A stretch of 64,000 nucleotides of DNA, taken from positions 147,551 to 211,550 of the forward strand of contig NZ_RPOI01000018.1 of the NCBI RefSeq assembly GCF_003818115.1, written 5' to 3'. Under the pieces are notes generated by a model. The model was not told where the DNA came from, did no database searches, and saw only the letters and a program-made list of their open reading frames with translations. Both the position numbers and the translations under genes were made by a program. This document shows positions 52,238 through 62,088 of this stretch, one piece after another (the first letter of the stretch is position 1; every line of letters begins with the position of its first letter). Source of the DNA: Citrobacter youngae. GTDB lineage: Bacteria; Pseudomonadota; Gammaproteobacteria; Enterobacterales; Enterobacteriaceae.

Positions 52238-53458
52238 GTGGTTGCTGATAGTCAGCCTGGGCATATCGATCAAATTAAGCAGACCAATGCGGGCGCGGTT
52301 TATCGTCTGATTGATCAGCTGGGACCGGTATCGCGTATTGATCTCTCTCGCCTGGCACAATTGGCGCCTGCCAGTATTACCAAAATTGTCCGAGAAATGC
52401 TGGAAGCGCATTTGGTGCAGGAGCTGGAAATAAAAGAAGCCGGTAACCGCGGACGTCCGGCGGTTGGGCTGGTTGTCGAAACAGAAGCCTGGCATTACCT
52501 TTCTATTCGTATTAGTCGTGGCGAGATTTTCCTGGCGCTGCGCGATCTGAGCAGCAAACTGGTGGTCGAGGATTGTCTTGAAATGGCGCTGGTCAGCGAG
52601 ACATCGTTACTGGAACGGGTTGTTGCGCAAGTCGATCAGTTTTTTATTCGTCACCAGCAAAAACTCGAACGCCTAACTTCCATCGCGATTACCTTACCCG
52701 GCATTATTGATACAGAGAACGGTATCGTACATCGTATGCCGTTCTATGATGACGTCAAAGAGATGCCGCTCGGCGAAACGCTGGAGCGGCATACCGGCGT
52801 GCCGGTATACATTCAGCACGATATCAGCGCATGGACCATGGCCGAGGCGCTGTTTGGTGCATCACGCGGGGCGCGTGATGTTATTCAGGTAGTCATCGAT
52901 CACAACGTGGGTGCAGGGGTGATCACTGATGGTCATTTACTGCATGCAGGCAGCAGCAGCCTGGTCGAAATAGGTCATACGCAGGTGGACCCTTACGGCA
53001 AACGGTGCTACTGCGGTAATCATGGGTGTCTGGAAACGATCGCCAGCGTCGACAGCGTGCTGGAACTGGCGCAGGTGCGACTGAAGCAGTCAATGAGCTC
53101 CTCTCTGCACGGACAACCGTTGACGGTAGACGCACTGTGTCAGGCGGCCATGCAGGGCGATTTATTGGCGAAAGATATTATTAACGGCGTTGGGACACAT
53201 GTCGGTCGTATCCTGGCCATCATGGTGAATTTGTTCAACCCGCAAAAGATATTGATAGGATCTCCACTCAGTAAAGCTGCTGACATTTTGTTCCCGACGA
53301 TTGCTGACAGCATTCGTCAACAGGCGCTTCCGGCCTACAGCCAGCACATTGTTGTCGAAAGTACGCAATTTTCTAATCAGGGGACGATGGCGGGGGCCGC
53401 TCTCGTTAAAGACGCGATGTATAACGGTTCTTTGTTGATTCGTCTATTACAGGGTTAA
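52238..53458 (+). CDS. mlc: Mlc, glucose-responsive ROK repressor
   Basis: Global repressor of glucose and other sugar uptake genes (ptsG, manXYZ, malT, ptsHI), sequestered by dephosphorylated PtsG. It has 406 residues as in E. coli. The N-terminal winged helix includes SRIDLSRLAQLAPASITKIV. The ROK domain carries HTQVDPYGKRCYCGNHGCLE near residue 247 with the zinc-binding His and Cys residues, and MVNLFNPQKILIGSPLSKAA. The second of two adjacent GTG codons (52238) is chosen: AGGGAG lies 6 bases before it and the length then equals the E. coli protein. Confidence 0.96.
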   Translation: MVADSQPGHIDQIKQTNAGAVYRLIDQLGPVSRIDLSRLAQLAPASITKIVREMLEAHLVQELEIKEAGNRGRPAVGLVVETEAWHYLSIRISRGEIFLALRDLSSKLVVEDCLEMALVSETSLLERVVAQVDQFFIRHQQKLERLTSIAITLPGIIDTENGIVHRMPFYDDVKEMPLGETLERHTGVPVYIQHDISAWTMAEALFGASRGARDVIQVVIDHNVGAGVITDGHLLHAGSSSLVEIGHTQVDPYGKRCYCGNHGCLETIASVDSVLELAQVRLKQSMSSSLHGQPLTVDALCQAAMQGDLLAKDIINGVGTHVGRILAIMVNLFNPQKILIGSPLSKAADILFPTIADSIRQQALPAYSQHIVVESTQFSNQGTMAGAALVKDAMYNGSLLIRLLQG

Positions 53459-53582
53459 CATTTTTTAACTGTTGTACGAAAAATTGCGCTATCTCAAGCT
53501 GGTTCTGGCCGTCATACTTTAGACTTTCTCCACTGTTTTATTTTCCTGACTTATATTTTCAGAGCATACGGTGGAGTTAGTG

Positions 53583-54278
53583 ATGCTGAAGCGTTTCTTT
53601 ATTACAGGTACAGACACTTCTGTTGGGAAGACCGTGGTTTCCCGCGCATTACTACAAGCGTTGGCGTCAGGGGGTAAACGTGTGGCGGGTTACAAACCCG
53701 TCGCCAAAGGCAGCAAAGAGACCCCGGAGGGTATGCGCAATAAAGATGCACTGGTGCTGCAAAGTGTGTCATCCATCGAACTGCCGTACGAGGCGATTAA
53801 CCCTATCGCGCTGAGCGAAGACGAAAGCAGCGTGGCGCATAGTGGTCCGGTTAACTACACCCTGTTATCCAATGGACTTGCAAGCCTGAGTGAGAAGGTT
53901 GATCACGTTGTTGTTGAAGGTACAGGTGGCTGGCGTAGTCTGATGAACGATCTGCGTCCGTTATCGGAGTGGGTAGTACAGGAGCAACTCCCGGTTCTGA
54001 TGGTGGTGGGCATTCAGGAAGGCTGTATTAACCATGCCATTCTCACCGCACAGGCGATTGCCAGTGACGGGCTGCCGTTGATTGGCTGGGTAGCGAACCG
54101 TATTAACCCCGGATTGGCGCATTATGCCGAAATCATCGACGTGCTAAGCAAAAAATTACCGGCACCGTTGATGGGTGAATTGCCTTATTTGCCACGTGCC
54201 GAGCAGCGCGAGCTTTCTCAGTATATTCGTCTGTCAATGCTCGGCAGCGTGTTGTCTGTAGATAGAGTCATGGCGTAA
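53583..54278 (+). CDS. ynfK: Dethiobiotin synthetase-like protein YnfK (BioD2)
   Basis: Paralogue of BioD, which closes the ureido ring of dethiobiotin from diaminopelargonic acid, CO2 and ATP; 231 residues. The P-loop is in [20 protein letters not shown] near residue 8; the Lys in YKPVAKGS, and [13 protein letters not shown] near 107 are the other active-site segments. The real biotin operon is elsewhere, so the role of this copy is not established. The ATG at 53583 with GGAG upstream is preferred over one four codons earlier. The last 45 bp overlap the convergent clcB gene. Confidence 0.94.
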   Translation: MLKRFFITGTDTSVGKTVVSRALLQALASGGKRVAGYKPVAKGSKETPEGMRNKDALVLQSVSSIELPYEAINPIALSEDESSVAHSGPVNYTLLSNGLASLSEKVDHVVVEGTGGWRSLMNDLRPLSEWVVQEQLPVLMVVGIQEGCINHAILTAQAIASDGLPLIGWVANRINPGLAHYAEIIDVLSKKLPAPLMGELPYLPRAEQRELSQYIRLSMLGSVLSVDRVMA

Positions 54279-55523
54279 CGTTCGCGACAGCACTGACGAC
54301 ACGACGCAAGCAATCAACAGGCCGGGGAGCAGTCGATACTCCCCGGTCATTTCACAGACCATCAATGTCGACATAATGGGGGCATGGGTCGTCGCCGCCA
54401 GCAGTGTGGCCATTCCTGTTAAGCCCAACAGTACCGCTATTTCATCCGCCCCCGGAAGCCAGAACCCCCATACCCGACCCAGTAACATACCGATCGACAA
54501 ACCGACGAACAACGTTGGTGTAAACACGCCGCCGGGGGCTCCTGAACCGCTACTGGCGAGTACGGCCAGCAATTTGCAAATGAAAATTCCGCTGATGACG
54601 GCGAGCAAAGGCGGAGAGAGTAAATACGACTGTACCACGCTGTAGCCGTTGCCCCAGACCGCAGGTGTGAGTAGCGACAACAGGCCAACGATCAACCCGC
54701 CCAGGGCTAACTGGCCTGGTGGTGCGAGTTTTAAGCGCAAAAAGCCGTTGTGGCTGGTGGTCATAAGCCACATAAAAAGAGGTCCGCAGAGACCGGCTAA
54801 CAGACCCGTGCTGATAATCATCACATATTCAAGCACATGCAGTTCACGTGTCAGATGAACGGTATACAGTAGCGCGTTGCTGTCGCTAAGCGCATTGGTG
54901 GTTAACAATGCGACGACGGCGGAGACAACCACCGGCCCTAATGAGGCGAGGATCAACGTGCCAAACAGCACTTCGGCAATAAATAAGCTACCCGCCAACG
55001 GAGCGTGATACGCACCGGCCATACCAGCAGCAGCCCCGCAGGCAATCCATAATTTCCATTCCGAACGCGGTGTGAAGCGTTGTGCGAAGCATGAGGCCGC
55101 CAATGCGGCCAATAAAATCATTGCTCCTTCACGACCAATGGCGCTACCGCTCGCCACGACGACCAAAGAGGCCAGTGATTTCACCAGACTTGCGCTGACG
55201 TCGAACTGCCCGTCAGTCTGCAGGGCTTCCATATAATCTGTGGGGGCCTGTGGGCGTAAACGATTAAATTTTTGCCAGCCCCAGAGCAAGAGTCCTGCCG
55301 CCAGACCACCGAGCGCAGGTGTCAGCATGCGTCTGAACGGCGGCAGATTTGTCGCGGCATTGACCAGACTTCCCGTATCGTTACTCAGGAACAGCCATTC
55401 AAGCAATTGCATCGCATGACGAAATCCTGCAACGGCCAGGGCTGCAAGGATACCAATCATCACGGCGATCAGCAGACGCCGAAACAGAGTGCGTAGGTCA
55501 GGATAAGCATGTAAACGATGCAT
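54234..55523 (-). CDS. clcB: Voltage-gated-type chloride channel/transporter ClcB
   Basis: Inner-membrane ClC-family protein, 429 residues (E. coli 418), likely a Cl-/H+ exchanger that aids extreme acid resistance. ClC selectivity motifs are [19 protein letters not shown] near residue 120 and [20 protein letters not shown] near 325; the conserved Tyr region is less clear. The frame reaches 55583 but the ATG at 55523 gives [18 protein letters not shown], the conserved start. The 3' end overlaps ynfK by 45 bp, so the C-terminus is slightly longer or shifted relative to E. coli. Confidence 0.93.
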   Translation of the reverse strand: MHRLHAYPDLRTLFRRLLIAVMIGILAALAVAGFRHAMQLLEWLFLSNDTGSLVNAATNLPPFRRMLTPALGGLAAGLLLWGWQKFNRLRPQAPTDYMEALQTDGQFDVSASLVKSLASLVVVASGSAIGREGAMILLAALAASCFAQRFTPRSEWKLWIACGAAAGMAGAYHAPLAGSLFIAEVLFGTLILASLGPVVVSAVVALLTTNALSDSNALLYTVHLTRELHVLEYVMIISTGLLAGLCGPLFMWLMTTSHNGFLRLKLAPPGQLALGGLIVGLLSLLTPAVWGNGYSVVQSYLLSPPLLAVISGIFICKLLAVLASSGSGAPGGVFTPTLFVGLSIGMLLGRVWGFWLPGADEIAVLLGLTGMATLLAATTHAPIMSTLMVCEMTGEYRLLPGLLIACVVSSVLSRTLRHDSIYRQHAAEH

Positions 55524-55613
55524 GGGTTGCCAGACAGGAATATTCAGACGGCTTATTTTGCGGGTAATTAGCCGCAGAAGCAAAAGCTCAGCGTGCGAAA
55601 CTCAGCGGGAAAT

Positions 55614-55633
55614 GGGCAGGAACAGTCCTGCCC
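55614..55633 (-). terminator. Hairpin after the ynf-dmsD operon
   Basis: Perfect 8-bp stem GGGCAGGA (55614-55621) / TCCTGCCC (55626-55633), just past the dmsD stop, followed on the minus strand by ATTTCCC. A moderate terminator. Confidence 0.7.
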
Positions 55634-55643
55634 GTGGGTGACA

Positions 55644-56258
55644 TTAACGGAACAATGGTTTATCTGCCACCGGAACTAATAACTGCGACTGCCATTGTGC
55701 CAGCGTCAGGCGTGCCAGTTTACCCAACCCCTGGTAGAACGGATGGTCCGCCTTCTCGATAAAAACATCGAGAAAGCGAGCCGACCACGGCAGTAGATGC
55801 CAGGCCAGCAATTGCTCACATTCGGTGTGGCGGCCATTTTCGGCAAGCCAGGCGGTTAGCAGTAACAGCGAACCAAAGTGATCTTCTGGCTCATTCTGTT
55901 GCAGCGCAAACTGAATGCCGTTGTCGCGCATCCATTGACGTAATGCCAGCGTGGAATCACCAAACAACACGTTTTCGCGATCCAGCCAGACCGAACCCCA
56001 GGGCGGGGATGGCAAAGCGTAGGGGCCGATAAACAAACGTTGCCAGGCTTGTGGGAGCGTTTCATCGCTATCTGTCTGCATTTGTGCAGCCAGTGGCGAC
56101 AACGTAGCTTCCGGCAGCGGCCACTGTGCTTGCCAGCCATCAGCTTTTAACGCACTGACCATCGCAGATGCTTCAGCGCTATCTGGCGCATAGAAGAACA
56201 ACGCGCCCAGAACGCGCGCTGCGGTTGAAAAGTTGTCACATTGTGAAAAATGGGTCAT
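55644..56258 (-). CDS. dmsD: Tat proofreading chaperone DmsD
   Basis: Redox-enzyme maturation chaperone that binds the twin-arginine signal peptide of DMSO-reductase-type catalytic subunits until the molybdenum cofactor is inserted. It has 204 residues as in E. coli and is all helical (TorD/DmsD family). Conserved segments are LPQAWQRLFIGPYALPSPPW near residue 70 and LARLTLAQWQ near the C-terminus; the hot pocket includes the W-G-S-V-W-L-D run that follows. It is the last gene of the ynfE/F-G-H-dmsD operon. Confidence 0.95.
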   Translation of the reverse strand: MTHFSQCDNFSTAARVLGALFFYAPDSAEASAMVSALKADGWQAQWPLPEATLSPLAAQMQTDSDETLPQAWQRLFIGPYALPSPPWGSVWLDRENVLFGDSTLALRQWMRDNGIQFALQQNEPEDHFGSLLLLTAWLAENGRHTECEQLLAWHLLPWSARFLDVFIEKADHPFYQGLGKLARLTLAQWQSQLLVPVADKPLFR

Positions 56259-56300
56259 GCAAACAATCCTGAACAGTGCGGGTTGCCCCGCACCCGAGAG

Positions 56301-57155
56301 TTAACCTGCAACAGCCATTCCGACTGTCATATGCAAACCATAAAACAAACCACGACCAATGATTTCACCGGCCAGGACTAAAATTAAACCTAACGCCAGC
56401 CCAGCGGCATGCGGGTTTTTACGGCGGATAAGCGGGCATATCCAGCACCCAAGACCTGCGGCCAGCAAGACGATGCGCCACACCTGTAAGCGGCCGTAGT
56501 CAGGTACCAGCGCATTGGCGAATTGCACCGAACTGTGGATTGTGCCGAGGGAAAGTCCCTGCAGGACAATCACACCTGCACTCACCAGTAACGCCAGCAC
56601 GCTTATTCCCGCGAACACGTTGGCATTAAAAGGAACACCAGCAGCACGCAACAGCAGGGCGGCAAAGAGTGGCCCGCTCAGAAGCATGGTCATGAAAAAG
56701 GCCACCGTAGTGTAACCATTATACCAGGTCGGTACGGTATCTATCTGGTAAACGTTGGTCATAGCCCAGACAAACACCACGCCCAGCAACATGCTTACCA
56801 GCAGCCATATTTTACCTAATGCAGCAGGCATTTTACCGAGAAAAGCGACCAGCCACCATAAACCACCGACGGCAAAAAACAGCGAACCGCTGGCGATTTC
56901 ATTACTTAGCGCTGATTCACCGACTCTGTTCAGTGAGTTAAATGCGCGTAACGGAGACCCCAAATGCATAACCGAGGCCAGGAATGCGATTCCCATTACC
57001 AGCCAAAGAAAAAACATACTGCGAACAATGCGCTGCCTTACAACATCGTCTTTGGCGGCAACCCAACCCAGCCCACTGACGATTAGCGCGCCTGCCACGC
57101 ATTGGCCCAGAACCGTGAACAGTACCAGCGGCCATTCATGCCATCCACTTCCCAT
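56301..57155 (-). CDS. ynfH: Membrane anchor subunit YnfH (DmsC-like)
   Basis: Quinol-oxidising membrane anchor of the Ynf selenate/DMSO-reductase-like complex, 284 residues with eight helices, of the DmsC family. It passes electrons from menaquinol to YnfG. The start MGSGWHEWPLVLFTVLGQCV and the central SLNRVGESALSNEIASGSLF match E. coli YnfH. The frame extends to 57272 inside ynfG, so the ATG at 57155 is chosen. It begins 1 bp after the ynfG stop. Confidence 0.94.
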   Translation of the reverse strand: MGSGWHEWPLVLFTVLGQCVAGALIVSGLGWVAAKDDVVRQRIVRSMFFLWLVMGIAFLASVMHLGSPLRAFNSLNRVGESALSNEIASGSLFFAVGGLWWLVAFLGKMPAALGKIWLLVSMLLGVVFVWAMTNVYQIDTVPTWYNGYTTVAFFMTMLLSGPLFAALLLRAAGVPFNANVFAGISVLALLVSAGVIVLQGLSLGTIHSSVQFANALVPDYGRLQVWRIVLLAAGLGCWICPLIRRKNPHAAGLALGLILVLAGEIIGRGLFYGLHMTVGMAVAG

Positions 57156-57156
57156 T

Positions 57157-57774
57157 TTAGACCTCCTTCGGATTAGCCAGATAACCCGTGGTATCCCCGG
57201 TCGGGCGGCTATTGGCATTTGGTTTGATGACGATGCTCGGTTTGGTAAAGTGCGCGCCAGGGAGCGGCGCAACCGCGGCCAGGGTGCCGTGTTTTTTACG
57301 CAGTTCCTCTATCGGGCCGAAGTCCAGCGCACGCAACGGGCAGGATTCGACACAGATGGGTTTCTTACCCTCAGCAACGCGTTCATGACAGCCATCGCAC
57401 TTGGTCATGTGTCCTTTGGCGGCATTGTATTGCGGCGCGCCATACGGGCAGGCCATGTGGCAATAGCGACAGCCAATGCACACGTCTTCATCCACGACCA
57501 CAAAACCATCTTCACGTTTGTGCATCGCGCCGCTTGGACACACCTTGGTACAGGCCGGGTCTTCACAGTGGTTGCACGCAATGGATAGGTAGTAGGCGAA
57601 AACGTTCTGGTGCCAGACACCGTTATCTTCCTGCCAGTCACCGCCGGCGTATTCGTAAATACGGCGGAAACTGACGTCAGGCGTTAAATTTTTGAAGTCT
57701 TTGCAGGCCAGTTCGCAAGTTTTGCAACCGGTGCAACGGGCGGAGTCGATAAAAAATCCGTATTGAGTCGTCAT
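57157..57774 (-). CDS. ynfG: Iron-sulfur subunit YnfG (DmsB-like)
   Basis: Electron-transfer subunit with four [4Fe-4S] clusters linking the membrane anchor to the molybdenum subunit; 205 residues. Cys motifs in order are CTGCKTCELACKDF (near 14), CNHCEDPACTKVCP (near 67), CIGCRYCHMACPYG (near 99), then CDGCHERVAEGKKPICVESC (near 126). No signal peptide is present, since it is exported by riding on the Tat substrate. It lies 10 bp after the catalytic subunit gene. Confidence 0.95.
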   Translation of the reverse strand: MTTQYGFFIDSARCTGCKTCELACKDFKNLTPDVSFRRIYEYAGGDWQEDNGVWHQNVFAYYLSIACNHCEDPACTKVCPSGAMHKREDGFVVVDEDVCIGCRYCHMACPYGAPQYNAAKGHMTKCDGCHERVAEGKKPICVESCPLRALDFGPIEELRKKHGTLAAVAPLPGAHFTKPSIVIKPNANSRPTGDTTGYLANPKEV

Positions 57775-57784
57775 GGGTTACACC

Positions 57785-60211
57785 TTACGCCTTTTCAACC
57801 TGAACGAGATTACTGTGGGATGGATTCCCCTTCGCTAACGGAGAAGGACGATGTGACGTGAGAATGTTAATAGAACCACCGTGATCGATCTGGTCACCAA
57901 ACATATCAGCATTGAGCCATGCGCCTTGGCCGATGGCTGTCACGCCGGGCAAAATACGCGGTGTGACTTTCGCAGCGATCAGCATCTGACCATTGCTGTT
58001 AAACACCCGTACCGTATCGCCGTGATGAATACCACGTGAACGAGCATCGACGGGGTTAATCCAGATTTCCTGCGGGCATGCCTGTTGTAAAACATCAATG
58101 TTGCCGTAGCTTGAGTGAGTTCGCGCCTTATAGTGGAACCCGGTGAGCTGTAGCGGATACGTTTTGCGTTTGGGGTCGTCCCAGCCGTCAAAGCCTGGCG
58201 CATAAGCCGGTAGCGGATGCACAATCTCGTCTTGCTTGAGTTCCCATGTCTCGGCAATGGTGGCCAGTCTTTCAGAGTAAATCTCAATTTTCCCTGATGG
58301 CGTTTTCAACGGGTTTGCCGCAGGATCTTCGCGGAATGAACGGAAGGCAACATAGTGTTCTTCCGGGCATTTTTTCTTGAAAATACCGGTCGTTTTCATC
58401 TCTTCGTAATCCGGCATTTCCGGGTTACGTTCTTTGGTTTTGGCATGCAGATATTTCACCCACTCGTGTTGGGTGCGGCCTTCCGTGAATTTTTGATAGA
58501 CGTCCGGGCCCAGGCGTTTAGCGACTTCACTTAACATCCAGTAGATGGGTTTTCGTTCAAATTTAGGTGTGGTAGCGGGTTGTCCGAGGATCACATAGCC
58601 CATATTCCCGGCGGACTCATGTGAGATGAGATCTTCCTGTTCAGTAGGCATCAGATCCGGCAGCAGGATGTCGCAGTACTTCGCCGATGCGGTCATAAAG
58701 TGCTCAATGCCGACAATCATTTCGCACTTACTGTCATCCTGTAAAACGTCATGAGTATGAGCAATATTGCCATGCTGGTTGATGAGCGTGTTACTGGCAT
58801 AGCACCAGATAAACTTGATAGGCACATCCAGTTTATCTTTGCCACGGACACCGTCGCGGGTGGCTGTCATTTCTGCGCCATGATCGATAGCATCCGTCCA
58901 GGTGAACACCGATATCTGTGTTTTGACCGGGTTCTCTAACATGGAGAACCATTCAACGCCCAGATCCCAGGTCCCTTCACGCATACCGGAGTTACCGCCG
59001 TTAATTCCCACGTTTCCTGTCAAAACAGAGAGCATGGTGATTGCTCGGGCTGTCTGTTCACCGTTGGAATGGCGTTGCGGTCCCCAGCCCTGACAGATGT
59101 AAGCTGGTTTTGCCGAACCTATTTCACGCGCTAACTGGATGATTTTGTCTGCAGGGATGCTGGTAATCTGAGATGCCCATTGCGGTGTTTTGGCAATTCC
59201 GTCCGGACCGTCACCTAATATATAGGCCTTGTAGTGCGCATTACGCGGTGCGCTGGCGGGGAGAGTGGTTTCATCGTAGCCGATGCAGTATTTATCAAGG
59301 AAAGGTTTATCAATCAGATCTTCTGTGATCAGCACCCAGGCGATAGCGGCGGCCAGTGCAGCATCCGTCCCAGGGCGAATAGGCAACCATTCATCTTCAC
59401 GACCTGCGGCGGTGTCGTTGTAGCGTGGATCGATAACGATCATTCTGGCATTTGACCGCTCACGTGCCTGCTCGACATACCATGTTACGCCACCGCCGCT
59501 CATACGCGTTTCGGCTGGGTTATTACCAAACATCACAACCAGTTTTGTGTTGGCGATATCGTCGGGGCTGTTACCGTCGTTAGCACCAAACATGTATCCC
59601 ATGGCGGCGCTGATTTGTGCGGTGCTGTAACTCCCGTAACGGCTTAGATAGCCACCACAGGAATTCATCAAACGGTAGGGGACGTTGGAGTTCGTGATAT
59701 TACCGCCATCCACACCGGTACCATAAAGAACGTGAACGGCTTCATTACCGTAATCATGCAAAATACGTTTCAGATTTCCGGCTACGGTATCCAGCGCTTC
59801 ATCCCAACTGATACGCTCAAATTTACCTTCACCGCGTTTGCCAACGCGTTTCATCGGGTATTTGAGGCGGTCAGGGTGGTTCATACGACGGCGAATCGAA
59901 CGACCACGCAAGCAGGCGCGAACCTGGTGGTTACCGTAGGTATCATCGCCGGTCGTGTCAGATTCAACCCAGTAGACTGCATCATCTTTCACATGCAGAC
60001 GTAAAAGGCAACGGCTGCCGCAGTTAACCGTACAGGAACTCCAGACAGCTTTATCTTCAACAGGTTGCACTGATTGCTGTACTGCAGCAGCAGCGGCACG
60101 AATACCAAAGGGTAGTGACAGGCCTCCGGCAGCAAGTGCCAGTGAACCTATAGCCGAGGATTTCACTAACGTCCTGCGGCTAATACCTCCATATTGCTCA
60201 TCTTCAGACAT
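57785..60211 (-). CDS. ynfF: Molybdoenzyme catalytic subunit, YnfE/YnfF type (single copy)
   Basis: Periplasmic molybdopterin oxidoreductase of the DMSO reductase family, 808 residues; E. coli YnfE and YnfF take part in selenate reduction. The Tat signal ISRRTLVKSSAIGSLALAAG is followed by the Fe-S binding SSCTVNCGSRCLLRL and RACLRGRSIRRR, then GSYSTAQISAAM (expected Mo-ligand Ser), NPAETRMSGGGVTWYVEQAR and a C-terminal GQGAWLNADMFG. The leader looks like YnfE, but the body (SSCTVNCGSRCLLRLHVKDD, GTGVDGGNITNSNVPYRLMN) looks like YnfF. E. coli has both genes in tandem; here there is only one. The ATG at 60211 is chosen. Confidence 0.93.
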   Translation of the reverse strand: MSEDEQYGGISRRTLVKSSAIGSLALAAGGLSLPFGIRAAAAAVQQSVQPVEDKAVWSSCTVNCGSRCLLRLHVKDDAVYWVESDTTGDDTYGNHQVRACLRGRSIRRRMNHPDRLKYPMKRVGKRGEGKFERISWDEALDTVAGNLKRILHDYGNEAVHVLYGTGVDGGNITNSNVPYRLMNSCGGYLSRYGSYSTAQISAAMGYMFGANDGNSPDDIANTKLVVMFGNNPAETRMSGGGVTWYVEQARERSNARMIVIDPRYNDTAAGREDEWLPIRPGTDAALAAAIAWVLITEDLIDKPFLDKYCIGYDETTLPASAPRNAHYKAYILGDGPDGIAKTPQWASQITSIPADKIIQLAREIGSAKPAYICQGWGPQRHSNGEQTARAITMLSVLTGNVGINGGNSGMREGTWDLGVEWFSMLENPVKTQISVFTWTDAIDHGAEMTATRDGVRGKDKLDVPIKFIWCYASNTLINQHGNIAHTHDVLQDDSKCEMIVGIEHFMTASAKYCDILLPDLMPTEQEDLISHESAGNMGYVILGQPATTPKFERKPIYWMLSEVAKRLGPDVYQKFTEGRTQHEWVKYLHAKTKERNPEMPDYEEMKTTGIFKKKCPEEHYVAFRSFREDPAANPLKTPSGKIEIYSERLATIAETWELKQDEIVHPLPAYAPGFDGWDDPKRKTYPLQLTGFHYKARTHSSYGNIDVLQQACPQEIWINPVDARSRGIHHGDTVRVFNSNGQMLIAAKVTPRILPGVTAIGQGAWLNADMFGDQIDHGGSINILTSHRPSPLAKGNPSHSNLVQVEKA

Positions 60212-60312
60212 AACCCACTCCATTGTAATTTTCGTTATATATATTGTTTTATAACGAAATAACTAGCTTGCTAACAATGAAGTTGAGTCTACCTATTTAT
60301 AGGTAAATCTTA

Positions 60313-60326
60313 TTAATGCATATCAA
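60313..60326. promoter_or_regulatory. FNR-like site upstream of ynfE/F
   Basis: TTAATGCATATCAA differs from the FNR consensus TTGAT-N4-ATCAA at one base. It is about 100 bp upstream of the ynfE/F start. The E. coli operon is FNR-activated, so the site is plausible, though not proven. Confidence 0.5.
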
Positions 60327-60337
60327 ACAGGAGTGAC

Positions 60338-60355
60338 CCTCCGCGAACGGAGGGT
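60338..60355. terminator. TTCG-loop hairpin after ynfD
   Basis: CCCTCCG (60338-60344) / CGGAGGG (60349-60355); on the minus strand the loop is TTCG, a stable tetraloop. It lies just past the ynfD stop and has no following T-run in that direction. Confidence 0.6.
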
Positions 60356-60361
60356 AAAAAT

Positions 60362-60667
60362 TTATTGCGGTTCAGCCACGTGACCGTCCTGAGAAGGGCT
60401 ACTGTTTGCGGGTGCGTTACCGCTGTTAGTTCGGGTATAGAGGATCTTGTGCGTATCATTGGCACAATGACCGACCACCAGTGAATCAGGCTGATCGGCC
60501 TGGTCATTAGGAACAATATTCAACGTGAAACTGGATTCCGCGACACCATTATTAATAATGCGCTGCTCGATATCACTCTTCACGCGCTCACATGACGCGG
60601 GTGCCGCCAGGATCTGCGGGGAAGCGACCAGTAATAAGCTCGCGGCAATTCCTGCTATGTATTTCAT
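60362..60667 (-). CDS. ynfD: DUF1161 secreted protein YnfD
   Basis: Small periplasmic protein of unknown function (DUF1161), 101 residues. The signal peptide MKYIAGIAASLLLVASPQIL ends near residue 23 at ILAAPA. The conserved part contains ASCERVKSDIEQRIINNGV with one Cys and VVGHCANDTHKILYTRT with the second, probably forming a disulfide. The start is at one of two adjacent ATG codons (60670 or 60667) after AGGAG; the second has the better spacing and gives the E. coli length. Confidence 0.93.
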   Translation of the reverse strand: MKYIAGIAASLLLVASPQILAAPASCERVKSDIEQRIINNGVAESSFTLNIVPNDQADQPDSLVVGHCANDTHKILYTRTNSGNAPANSSPSQDGHVAEPQ

Positions 60668-60773
60668 CATCAACTCCTTTCGTGATCGACATAAACTAAG
60701 ATTAGCATTTCTGGTGTAAATAACTGTATTTGCTAATATGATTGAGAATTATCTTCTTATCCCGGTGAAAAAT

Positions 60774-61484
60774 GTGAAGAAACAGACCCTGTTAGGTTTC
60801 CTGTGTATCGTGTTGGTTGGGTGTGATAACGCCAAAGGGCTGGTGTCCTTTACGCCGGAAATGGCCAGCTTCTCCAATGAATTTGATTTTGATCCGCTGC
60901 GTGGCCCGGTGAAAGATTTTAGTCAGACACTGCTCAACGACAAAGGCGAAGTGACTAAGCGCGTCACAGGTACGCTCTCGCAGGAAGGTTGTTTTGATAC
61001 GCTGGAATTGCATGATGTCGAAAATAATACGGGTATGGCGTTAGTGCTGGATGCGAACTTCTATCGGGATGCCGAAACGATGGAAAAACGGATCCGTTTA
61101 CAGGGGAAATGCCAACTGGCGGAACTGCCTTCTGCGGGCGTAGTGTGGGATACCGACGATAACGGTTTTGTTGTGTCCGCCACGGGAAAAGAAATGAAGG
61201 TGCAGTACCGGTATGATGCGGAAGGCTACCCGCTCGGCAAAACCACCGTCAGTAAGGACAATACGCTGCAGGTTGAGGCTAAACCGTCAGCCGATCCATT
61301 GAAAAAACTGGATTACACGGCAGTAAGCATGCTGAACGATCATCCTTTAGGTAACGTCAAACAAACCTGTGAGTATGATTCGTATGCTAATCCGGTCAAC
61401 TGCCAGCTGGTTATCGTTGACGAAAGCGTAAAGCCGGCAGTTGAGCATCATTACTCGATTGAAAACACCATTGATTACTACTAA
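60774..61484 (+). CDS. ynfC: Lipoprotein YnfC
   Basis: Putative lipoprotein of unknown function (DUF1454-like or UPF0257), 236 residues as in E. coli. The N-terminus (M)KKQTLLGFLCIVLVGC shows a lipobox LVGC with the lipidated Cys near residue 16. The mature part contains TPEMASFSNEFDFDPLRGPV and ends HHYSIENTIDYY. The GTG at 60774 is chosen because it places the lipobox correctly and yields the E. coli length; the ATG at 60738 and the GTG at 60765 are in-frame alternatives that would lengthen the signal sequence. It converges with speG. Confidence 0.92.
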   Translation: MKKQTLLGFLCIVLVGCDNAKGLVSFTPEMASFSNEFDFDPLRGPVKDFSQTLLNDKGEVTKRVTGTLSQEGCFDTLELHDVENNTGMALVLDANFYRDAETMEKRIRLQGKCQLAELPSAGVVWDTDDNGFVVSATGKEMKVQYRYDAEGYPLGKTTVSKDNTLQVEAKPSADPLKKLDYTAVSMLNDHPLGNVKQTCEYDSYANPVNCQLVIVDESVKPAVEHHYSIENTIDYY

Positions 61485-61490
61485 CCGTTT

Positions 61491-62051
61491 TTACTGAGCG
61501 GTAGGTTGTAACAGGTTGGAACCCGGTGTTTTGTGATCGGCCAGATATTGCTGTTGGAAGATACACATGCGAATGGTGTTACGATATTGGCCGTTAATAA
61601 AGAACTCATGAATCAATTCACCTTCGACCATAAAGCCAAGTTTGCGGTAGATGTGAATGGCTTTTTCGTTCTCTTTATCAACGATCAGATACAGCTTATA
61701 TAAATTAAGCACGGTAAAACCGTAATCCATCGCCAGCTTTGCCGCGCGCGTTGCCAGACCTTTTCCCTGGTAATCCGGGGAAATGATGATCTGAAATTCA
61801 GCCCGGCGGTGCACATGGTTTATTTCAACCAGCTCCACCAGCCCGGCTTTCTCACCGTCACACTCGACCACAAAACGGCGTTCACTTTGGTCGTGAATGT
61901 GTTTGTCATACAGGTCTGACAGCTCAACAAACGCTTCGTAAGGTTCTTCAAACCAGTAGCGCATGACGCTGGCGTTGTTATCAAGCTGATGGACGAAACG
62001 TAAATCTTCACGCTCCAGCGGGCGCAGCTTTACACTGAGGGCGCTTGCCAT
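61491..62051 (-). CDS. speG: Spermidine N-acetyltransferase SpeG
   Basis: GNAT-fold acetyltransferase that inactivates spermidine and spermine by acetylation, a dodecamer in known members; 186 residues. The acetyl-CoA loop is [20 protein letters not shown] near residue 95, with [20 protein letters not shown] following. The acidic N-terminal part [20 protein letters not shown] forms the allosteric polyamine site. The ATG at 62051 is chosen over the open frame to 62066. Together with the mdtJI exporter this window has two routes for lowering free spermidine. Confidence 0.96.
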   Translation of the reverse strand: MASALSVKLRPLEREDLRFVHQLDNNASVMRYWFEEPYEAFVELSDLYDKHIHDQSERRFVVECDGEKAGLVELVEINHVHRRAEFQIIISPDYQGKGLATRAAKLAMDYGFTVLNLYKLYLIVDKENEKAIHIYRKLGFMVEGELIHEFFINGQYRNTIRMCIFQQQYLADHKTPGSNLLQPTAQ

Positions 62052-62088
62052 ATCGTATCCTTTCAATATCTTCTAGTGAGCACAATGA

